Shown: piece by piece, positions 23,544 to 29,813 of the stretch
Layout: every line of letters begins with the position of its first letter
Position numbering within the stretch: the first letter of the stretch is position 1
Source: Lachnospiraceae bacterium
GTDB taxonomy: Bacteria > Bacillota_A > Clostridia > Lachnospirales > Lachnospiraceae
NCBI GenBank assembly: GCA_004556565.1
Contig: SFGN01000050.1
Span: 1 to 29,813 of the forward strand
Direction: 5' to 3'
DNA length: 29,813 bases
Notes under the pieces: model-generated
Told to the model about the DNA's origin: nothing
The model's input: only the letters and a program-made list of their open reading frames with translations
The model's database searches: none
Program-made: the position numbers and the translations under genes

Positions 23544-23650
23544 ATCTTCTCCCATCCAGACTTTACTGTCGGCTCCGGAATCTGACCGGATCATGCCTTT
23601 CGGCTCGCGGGCTTTACCGCCGGTAGGGAATCACACCCTGCCCTGAAGAT
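23544..23650 (-). promoter_or_regulatory. FMN riboswitch (RFN element)
   Basis: Read on the minus strand, the 107 bases carry the RFN core: ATCTTCAGGGCAGGGTG at the start, ATTCCCTACCGGCGGTAA, GAGCC, and GCCGACAGTAAAGTCTGGAT near the 3' end, closed by GAAGAT. The P1 stem pairs ATCTTC (23645-23650) with GAAGAT (23544-23549). It senses flavin mononucleotide and shuts down the rib transcript when FMN is plentiful, here probably through the hairpin at 23456-23487. Confidence 0.95.
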
Positions 23651-23669
23651 TACCTTTTCAACTGCGATT

Positions 23670-23698
23670 ATCATATCAGGATAGTCCCTTTATGTCAA
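23670..23698 (-). promoter_or_regulatory. rib operon promoter
   Basis: On the minus strand a consensus TTGACA (23693-23698) and TATGAT (23670-23675) are separated by exactly 17 bases. The start point would be about 12 bases before the riboswitch. The -35 lies only 13 bases after the stop of the large SLH gene, so there is no room for a separate terminator there. Confidence 0.85.
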
Positions 23699-23711
23699 TA
23701 CCTTATGCGAA

Positions 23712-26700
23712 TTAATCCTGACAGGCTTTTACATATCGCTGGATAATGATTGCCGCCTCAGCACGATTCGTATTTCCCTGCGGATTCAGCCTGCCGTTAT
23801 CACCTTTTATGAGTTCTTTTGATACTGCCCACTTCATTGCATCATCCGCAAATCCACTCACTGCAGATGCATCCGGAAAATCTGACAGATCTTCATCTGA
23901 CGTTACATCAATACCTTTTGATTTCGTGTAACGGTACAGTATTGTAGCCAACTGTTCCCTGGTGATATTATCTGACGATCCGAACATTCCGGTATCTGTA
24001 TATCCTGTAATGATACCATTTTGATATGCCCAGGTCACTGCATCTGCATACCAGTCATTCTTCTGCACATCCGGGAACTGATTCTTAAACTCTACTTCCG
24101 GCTCACCTGCAATACGGTACAGGATCGTAGCGAATTGTGCCCTTGCCAGTTGATCAGCCGGTCCGAAAATTCCATTGCCGTAACCGCTCATAACTTCATT
24201 TACATATGTCCAGTTTGATGCACCATAATACCAGTCATCTTCATGAACATCTTTGTAGATCTTTTCAACACCATATACGGTTACTTTAATACTTCCTTTC
24301 TTGCCGCCTGATTCTGCAGTAATAGTTGCTTCACCCGGCCACATAGCTTTAATATTTCCTTCTTCATCTACTGTCAGCACTTCTTCATCAGAGCTTGTCC
24401 AGACAATATTCTCTGCCTCATCAGCATCCTCCGGTGTGACTATGACCTCCAGCTTTCTTTCTTCCTTGATAATAATACTGTCTTCTTCTTTACCAAAAGA
24501 TACAGATTCTACCGGCTTTGTGGATGATATAGTTTTAAGTCCTGCTGCTGCATCCTCCAGCGCTTCTCTTGCCGCATCTACCTGAATCTGCTGAACTTTA
24601 CCGCTTGAAAAGACTGCCTGTGCCTCTTCAAGTGCATTCGCAAACTCATCATATGAGCTCTCTGTATATCCGTCTGCTGTCGTATTCTTCCATGTATTAA
24701 TCAAACTCTCCAAATCTGATTTGTTTACAAGGCCAAGTGCCTGGTCAATCTCACCAAGTGTGAATTTTGCCTGACGGATATAGCAAAGGTCTGTTGTAAC
24801 TCCGCCAGTCCAACTCTGCGAGAATTCTTTATCCCAATGACCGTAGGAATCCATAATGAACGTTCCGTCCGGCTGTACAACAACGCCTGCATATCCGGTA
24901 TCACCGGATTTTGCGTTATTTGCCCAATCCTCATCCAGAAGGATCCTGTACTGGCCTTCATTCTGTTCCATAAGGTCCTCATATGTTCCGACCCAGGCAA
25001 CCCAGTCTCCTGCTTTCCAGTCGTCATATTCAATCAAGCCATTCTGATTATAATCGAGTATAATTTCACGGAAGGTTACCAGAAGTCTGCCGCTGATTGG
25101 ATCATATACTGCCTTATGGCGTTCACCTTGAAGCGCTCCCTGCAATTCTTCCGGTTCGCTCCAGGTCTCACCTTCATCATCGGAATAGAACATTACAGAT
25201 TTATTCTGATGCGACTGAGCTCTTGCAAGACCGACAATTCTCTTTCCGTCCGGAGAACGGAACATACCCACTTCACAGATCTGATATGTTGACTCAATGC
25301 TGCGGTATTGGGACAAATACGGTTCCGGCGTGCTCCACTGCTGGTTTCCGTTTTCGTCAAATGTCAGGTACGTTTTATAATTTACATAGCTATAATTATG
25401 GTAAACCCCCATCCATTTATCTATCGGATTTCCATCCTCGTCATGAAGCTGTACAAGGCTCGCCATAGCGACAATTGTCCAGTTCGGACTTCCATCTTCC
25501 TGTGTCGGATGGAATGTCTGGTATTCACTCCATGTCTTTCCGTTATCTTCTGAAATGGATGTCTGCCAGCCGCCCATCGTATTACCATGCCAGTTCGGAC
25601 GTGCGGTAATCATAATCAGCTTCGTGCTTCCGTCGGTCATATTCAGCTTGTATATCGTCGGTGTCTCCAGCGAATCTGCCCATGAAGACGGAATATCTGT
25701 CTTTTCTGTCCATGTTTCTCCACCATCTGTGCTTATTTTCATAACCAGAGGTCCACATCCATGCCCTATAGGATATGCTGTGATCAAAGTTTTATTATCA
25801 TCAAGCATTACCATATCAGGCTGGCCAAGATACTGACGTTCACCGCCTTCATCTTTATCGATGTCACTCAGATTTTCTTCCGGAAGAACATACTGAGGAA
25901 TCGTATATTGGATTTCCAGTTTCTTATTGACTTTAACAGTTACTGTCTCGCTAAAGCCTCCCGCTTTATTTGAAACGGTAATGACAACTGTTCCTTTCTT
26001 AAGAGCCGTAACAACGCCATTCTGATCAACCGATGCGATTTCCGGGTCGGAAGATACATAAGTAATCGTTTTGTCCTCATTATCTGAAATAAGATTTGCA
26101 TTGATTCTATAGGTTTCGCCCACCAGGATCTCTGCATATGTTTCTGTGAGATTCAGACCTTCTGTCTGCATGGAAGTCATGACTTCCTCCGCTGTCAATG
26201 CCCGGTTGTAAATTTTAAGTTCATCGATCATTCCGACAAAATTCATTCCGCCGATAATGTCAATAGGAGCAGTGAAATTATTCGATACCGTCCATGCATT
26301 TGTTTCACTCAGAACACCATTAATATACAGTCTGAGTCCTGAGGTTTTATCATTTGTCCATGTAACATGAACCCATGTTCCTGTCGGAAGTGTATTCTGC
26401 CTGAATGACAGGAATCCGCCCGAACTTTCACTTACATGTACACCTGGAAAATCATTGCTTGAGGATATTCTTGTGTCAAAAGATCGTACCCCGTTGCTGT
26501 CCGTAATCACGGATACTCTGTCCTCTGCCGAACTCTCATTATACATCCAGTATCCGACACTCCATGTGTCAGTCAATGTTGTATTCACATCAAACGTGAC
26601 CGTATTACCGGATGTGATGCGTACCGCATTTCCGGACTTTCCTTCCACATAAGTTACACCGCCTGCGGTACCGTTTCGGCTTCCCCATTCGTCTTTTACG

Positions 26701-29261
26701 GTATTTCCGTCCACATTATCGAATGAATAATAGTATGCCTGTGCATCTGCATCAACAGTAGCCGCACTGACTATAACCTGTATTTCTGCTTTTTTATCCG
26801 GATTCTGTTCGGATACTGCAGTAATTTTTGCAGTTCCTACATTCATACCTGTAATTGTTCCGTCTTTTGCAACCTTTACGATATTTTCATTTTCTGATGT
26901 CCATGTAACATTTGTATTAAGGAGATTATCAGGTGTAAGTACTGCATGGAGCTGTTTCTGTGCTCCGTTCATAATCGTAATCTCTGAACCTTCTGAAATC
27001 GTAATGGAATTAACCTCTGTAGAACCATTCTCTTTCAGATAAATATACTGTTCAGTCAATTCTGCAATTGCACTTTTTATCACGTTCATATCTGCCGCCA
27101 GAGCAACTTTTCCATTATCTGTCAGATAATAAGTCCCTGATTCATAAGTCGGTTTGACAGATGACATAAGTTCCTCTACTGCCGCCGCCATCGCAGGAAC
27201 TTCTTTCTGCATCTGAATCAGTTTATTTACATCACGTACACCTTCTGCCATTTTTTCAAGACGAAGACTTGATTTTGCTTCCGGTTCTTCAGATGTTTTC
27301 TCATCAGGGAAAATCAGGAAGCAGTCACCTGCTTCATATGCGCTGTGAGTCGTATCCTCCAATGGATTCTCTACCCAGGAATCATAAGCCCATCTCATAT
27401 ATCCCTGTCCGCCTACTGAATATGTATACATCATTGTCCAATAGCTTTCTCCCGGTGCACTAAGTGAAAAGCTGCACGGAATATGACCGGTACATGTATA
27501 AATCGTGGTCTTAAGCCCCGCCTCTTCTCTTTCCTGCCTTAAAGCTTCAAATTCAGCCGGATGTGCTTTTACGGCTATCGAACCGACACTCAGAACATCT
27601 ACTCTCATCGCCAGATCGTGCTTGTTCACAAATCCGTCCATAGCACCTGCAGTTTTAAACGGCTTGCCGTCAATTCCGGTAACACTGTCAATCAAATCAA
27701 AGGCTCTTGCGTCAAACCCTCGTTCATCGATTCCGATATAAGTCTGTTCTTTCCAGCCCTTTGCCGTCATATGCACCATTAAATCCTGCAGAAATGCTGT
27801 CCACAATGTAGTGTAAGTATCTGTTCCGACTGTAAGCGGTGTCGTTACATCCGTACCGGATGCCTCATCATAATATGTAACCTGATTGTTCCATGGAGCA
27901 ATACTGTAACAGATTATTCTGTCACCGATTCCCAGTTCTTTGTTAAATTCAATCCACCTGTCAAATTTGGTGTAATCAAATTCCCATGTTCCGTTTGTTT
28001 TCTTGATCCACTCAATCATTGTCGGATACTTTACATCATTAGCACTGTAAGTCTGCCCGTTCCATGCATCATCTACAATCGTAGTAGTAATTGCATTTCC
28101 ACCGATTGATTTATATTTCCCCATAATTGAGCGTAAAATTTCAAAATGTGCATCAGAAAAAGCTTCCACATTATAATATTCGGCTGATGCAAATGGATTC
28201 TGCCACAATTCAATATCAAATGAATCTTTGAACTCTTCAGCATCCGGAAGAACCGCATCTGCCACTTCAAGTACATATGTGAACTGCAGTGGATCTATCC
28301 CGTCTGCGCTGACCGATATTGTTCCGGTGTAAGAACCTGCCGCTGCACCCTTCGGCACATCGATGGATATCCATACATTCTGTACGGATGCTGCATCCAT
28401 ATCAATCGGTGTCGTCTGATAAAGGACTTCATTTGCCTCTGCCCGGTCACCTGTCACGATCGGCATGGTTGCATCCCAGCCCGGCATTCCTGTATATGCC
28501 TGAACAGATTTAATAAAGGTGGCCGTAACCTGATCTTTTGAGATTGTTCCTGCAGCTCCCGTGAAATCTCCGGCTGTCACAGTTACATTTTTCAGTGCTT
28601 CCGCCCCGGAAACCAGAGAAATCTGGGAAACAGCAGTATCATTCTTCCAGGCAGACAGGTTTCCTTGCGTGACACTCATTTGTGATATTTCGGCATACTT
28701 ATCCTGTGTGTACTGCAGCCCGCTGTCTACGATACTGCCCTGCAACGACTCTCCGGCATCAACATAGTAGTAAACAACAATCTGGGCTGCATCAATTTTT
28801 GTGCTTGAGGTTATTTCTCCGGTTGCTTCTGCACGAAATGTATGTTCGGTTTCTGTAAGATTGTCATACGTGGCAATTAATGTTGAGTTAATATTAGAAG
28901 CATTATACAGGCTGTAAGTACCCACCTCTGTGCCATCAATATAATACTTTACATTTCCCATCATCCAATTCTTTCCGGCATAAACATCAATCTTATGACC
29001 TGTGAATTTCACCTCATACCATGTTGCAGCCGGATTCGCCGCATCTACCACAGTTGACCATGTATGCAAGTCATTTCCTGCCTCCCATTTTCCTTCCGCA
29101 AAAGTAAAATAGTCCGTACTTCCGCTGGTCTGTGTGTGGGAAATCGTTTTCTGCAATTCAACTTTTCCTTCCTCCCCGGCAGCTACTGTCAATCCTGCAG
29201 AAGGGATCAACAGGCATAAAGCCAGGATTACACTGATTACTTTTTGTTTCCATCTTTTCAT
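23712..29261 (-). CDS. SLH-anchored GH123-like / BNR sialidase-fold dual enzyme
   Basis: This 1849-residue secreted protein has a signal peptide (1-28), a galactose-binding-like domain (35-168), a GH123-type N-terminal sandwich (170-335), a GH123/DUF4091-type barrel (340-690), Big2 (750-832), a LamG/concanavalin-like domain (842-1030), Big2 (1037-1112), a BNR six-bladed propeller (1115-1500), FIVAR (1512-1577), Big2 (1583-1662) and three SLH repeats (1668-1845). The GH123 catalytic pair is probably D512-E513 in GIDERGF, and GYMRWAYDSWVENPLED is the DUF4091 signature. Three Asp boxes are clear (STDGGETW 1177, SEDNGKTW 1237, SDDEGETW 1360). GH123 acts on beta-linked N-acetylgalactosamine; the propeller target is uncertain because the usual RIP arginine motif reads GQP. 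It is likely a surface enzyme for host glycans such as mucin or glycolipid. AAGGAGG precedes the ATG. Confidence 0.82.
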   Translation of the reverse strand: MKRWKQKVISVILALCLLIPSAGLTVAAGEEGKVELQKTISHTQTSGSTDYFTFAEGKWEAGNDLHTWSTVVDAANPAATWYEVKFTGHKIDVYAGKNWMMGNVKYYIDGTEVGTYSLYNASNINSTLIATYDNLTETEHTFRAEATGEITSSTKIDAAQIVVYYYVDAGESLQGSIVDSGLQYTQDKYAEISQMSVTQGNLSAWKNDTAVSQISLVSGAEALKNVTVTAGDFTGAAGTISKDQVTATFIKSVQAYTGMPGWDATMPIVTGDRAEANEVLYQTTPIDMDAASVQNVWISIDVPKGAAAGSYTGTISVSADGIDPLQFTYVLEVADAVLPDAEEFKDSFDIELWQNPFASAEYYNVEAFSDAHFEILRSIMGKYKSIGGNAITTTIVDDAWNGQTYSANDVKYPTMIEWIKKTNGTWEFDYTKFDRWIEFNKELGIGDRIICYSIAPWNNQVTYYDEASGTDVTTPLTVGTDTYTTLWTAFLQDLMVHMTAKGWKEQTYIGIDERGFDARAFDLIDSVTGIDGKPFKTAGAMDGFVNKHDLAMRVDVLSVGSIAVKAHPAEFEALRQEREEAGLKTTIYTCTGHIPCSFSLSAPGESYWTMMYTYSVGGQGYMRWAYDSWVENPLEDTTHSAYEAGDCFLIFPDEKTSEEPEAKSSLRLEKMAEGVRDVNKLIQMQKEVPAMAAAVEELMSSVKPTYESGTYYLTDNGKVALAADMNVIKSAIAELTEQYIYLKENGSTEVNSITISEGSEITIMNGAQKQLHAVLTPDNLLNTNVTWTSENENIVKVAKDGTITGMNVGTAKITAVSEQNPDKKAEIQVIVSAATVDADAQAYYYSFDNVDGNTVKDEWGSRNGTAGGVTYVEGKSGNAVRITSGNTVTFDVNTTLTDTWSVGYWMYNESSAEDRVSVITDSNGVRSFDTRISSSNDFPGVHVSESSGGFLSFRQNTLPTGTWVHVTWTNDKTSGLRLYINGVLSETNAWTVSNNFTAPIDIIGGMNFVGMIDELKIYNRALTAEEVMTSMQTEGLNLTETYAEILVGETYRINANLISDNEDKTITYVSSDPEIASVDQNGVVTALKKGTVVITVSNKAGGFSETVTVKVNKKLEIQYTIPQYVLPEENLSDIDKDEGGERQYLGQPDMVMLDDNKTLITAYPIGHGCGPLVMKISTDGGETWTEKTDIPSSWADSLETPTIYKLNMTDGSTKLIMITARPNWHGNTMGGWQTSISEDNGKTWSEYQTFHPTQEDGSPNWTIVAMASLVQLHDEDGNPIDKWMGVYHNYSYVNYKTYLTFDENGNQQWSTPEPYLSQYRSIESTYQICEVGMFRSPDGKRIVGLARAQSHQNKSVMFYSDDEGETWSEPEELQGALQGERHKAVYDPISGRLLVTFREIILDYNQNGLIEYDDWKAGDWVAWVGTYEDLMEQNEGQYRILLDEDWANNAKSGDTGYAGVVVQPDGTFIMDSYGHWDKEFSQSWTGGVTTDLCYIRQAKFTLGEIDQALGLVNKSDLESLINTWKNTTADGYTESSYDEFANALEEAQAVFSSGKVQQIQVDAAREALEDAAAGLKTISSTKPVESVSFGKEEDSIIIKEERKLEVIVTPEDADEAENIVWTSSDEEVLTVDEEGNIKAMWPGEATITAESGGKKGSIKVTVYGVEKIYKDVHEDDWYYGASNWTYVNEVMSGYGNGIFGPADQLARAQFATILYRIAGEPEVEFKNQFPDVQKNDWYADAVTWAYQNGIITGYTDTGMFGSSDNITREQLATILYRYTKSKGIDVTSDEDLSDFPDASAVSGFADDAMKWAVSKELIKGDNGRLNPQGNTNRAEAAIIIQRYVKACQD

Positions 29262-29290
29262 AACTTAAATTCCTCCTTTTCATTCATGAT

Positions 29291-29319
29291 ATTATATTTT
29301 GCCAATTTAATCCACTTAA
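29291..29319 (-). promoter_or_regulatory. promoter of the GH123/BNR gene
   Basis: On the minus strand a consensus TATAAT (29291-29296) lies about 30 bases upstream of the ATG; a poor -35 (TTAAGT, 29314-29319) is 17 bases further. The gap to the preceding HAD gene is only 78 bases and shows no terminator hairpin. Confidence 0.45.
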
Positions 29320-29339
29320 TTTTTCATCAAATCAATTTT

Positions 29340-29813
29340 TTATTCTTCATCCAATTTCAGTATGATTTCTGAGATATCTCCGGTCGTTTCGGCTATATAA
29401 ACCGCCCCGGCTTTTTCAAGCTCATCACGGTCTCCATATCCATATAGTACCCCAATTGAGTCCAGGCCGTTTTCTTTAGCCCCGATAATATCATGCCTGC
29501 GGTCCCCGACCATCAAAACAGAACTTTTATTCTCATCGGTGATCCCAAGGGTCTTAAGCGTATAACGAATCACATCTGCCTTCCTGGTACGTGACTTGTC
29601 CATTGTTGCGCCGCATATATTATCGAACATATTTGAAAAACCAAAATGCTCTGCAATTCTGACAGAATATTCTTCCGGTTTAGATGTTGCTATTGCCAGT
29701 ATTTTCCCTTTTTCTTTGAGGCTTCTGGCATGATAGTGGGTAGCATACCAGCCCTCTGATATAAATTTTATATTGAAAAACCATCTGTGTTCCTTTATTG
29801 TATTAGCGACCAA
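29340..29813 (-). CDS. HAD family hydrolase, partial at window edge
   Basis: The C-terminal 125 residues are a clear HAD phosphatase: motif II ILAIATSKPEEY, a lysine near ATMDKSRTRKADV, and motif IV VLMVGDRRHDIIGAKENG, then GVLYGYGDRDEL, as in phosphoglycolate phosphatase relatives. The gene is cut by the window end, and motif I (DxDGT) is outside or absent. The 30 residues just before LKEKGK (ending GWYATHYHARS) lack the usual cap-to-core pattern, in which a Y-x-G-(I/V)-x-x-M-L stretch is expected, so a small deletion or rearrangement is possible. Function is not assigned beyond the family. Confidence 0.7.
   Translation of the reverse strand: MVANTIKEHRWFFNIKFISEGWYATHYHARSLKEKGKILAIATSKPEEYSVRIAEHFGFSNMFDNICGATMDKSRTRKADVIRYTLKTLGITDENKSSVLMVGDRRHDIIGAKENGLDSIGVLYGYGDRDELEKAGAVYIAETTGDISEIILKLDEE

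Noticed and set aside
1..29813. CRISPR arrays, rRNA or tRNA genes, complete insertion sequences
   Set aside because: No regularly spaced direct repeats, no rRNA or tRNA-like blocks and no intact transposase or integrase were seen in the window.

Overview
The window looks like chromosome of a gut Lachnospiraceae-type Firmicute. The evidence is the paired sporulation genes yqfC-yqfD ahead of phoH-ybeY, a SpoVB-like flippase, the DUF896-fthC-DUF4250-miaB order, an FMN riboswitch on the rib operon, low-to-moderate GC, and large secreted glycosidases ending in S-layer homology (SLH) repeats. I cannot name the species from sequence alone.

Layout. (1) 1-1514 looks foreign or decayed: short protein-tail remnants on both strands, palindromes, an intact AbrB-type antitoxin/PIN toxin pair with its own promoter and terminator, and a 12-bp inverted repeat. 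It ends exactly where a miaB start region (1515-1691, minus) is cut off after the first conserved Cys codon, so this appears to be the end of an inserted element that interrupts miaB. (2) 1515-10140, all minus strand: housekeeping and sporulation genes, read from right to left: AlkD-like protein, pyrimidine-nucleoside phosphorylase, YqfC, YqfD, PhoH, YbeY, SpoVB-like flippase, a small membrane-anchored protein, DUF896, FthC, DUF4250, truncated MiaB. (3) 10273-13934 (minus): a secreted GH29 alpha-L-fucosidase with carbohydrate-binding, Calx-beta, FIVAR and SLH modules; a one-base frameshift separates its third SLH repeat. Divergent from it is a DRE-TIM aldolase-like gene (14239-15213), with a LacI-type palindrome between them. 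(4) 15331-19049: S51 peptidase-like protein, AzlC-AzlD amino-acid exporter, two-part YjjP-YjjB (ThrE-type) exporter, half-size EamA transporter. (5) 19082-23700 (minus): ribD-ribE-ribBA-ribH, led by a strong promoter, an FMN riboswitch and an attenuator-like hairpin; a HAD phosphatase starts one base after ribH. (6) 23712-29261 (minus): a 1849-residue secreted protein that joins a GH123-like catalytic module and a BNR/Asp-box sialidase-fold module on one SLH-anchored chain. (7) 29340-29813: a partial HAD hydrolase at the window edge.

How the parts fit. The two SLH proteins share FIVAR and SLH tails and look like a cell-surface apparatus for trimming host-type glycans (fucose, N-acetylgalactosamine, possibly sialic acid or another sugar). 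The rib block makes riboflavin from GTP and ribulose-5-phosphate; the coupled HAD enzyme is a good candidate for the dephosphorylation step that the four rib enzymes do not cover. The most rewarding items to check are the GH123/BNR fusion with its atypical BNR active site, the HAD gene after ribH, and the miaB junction.
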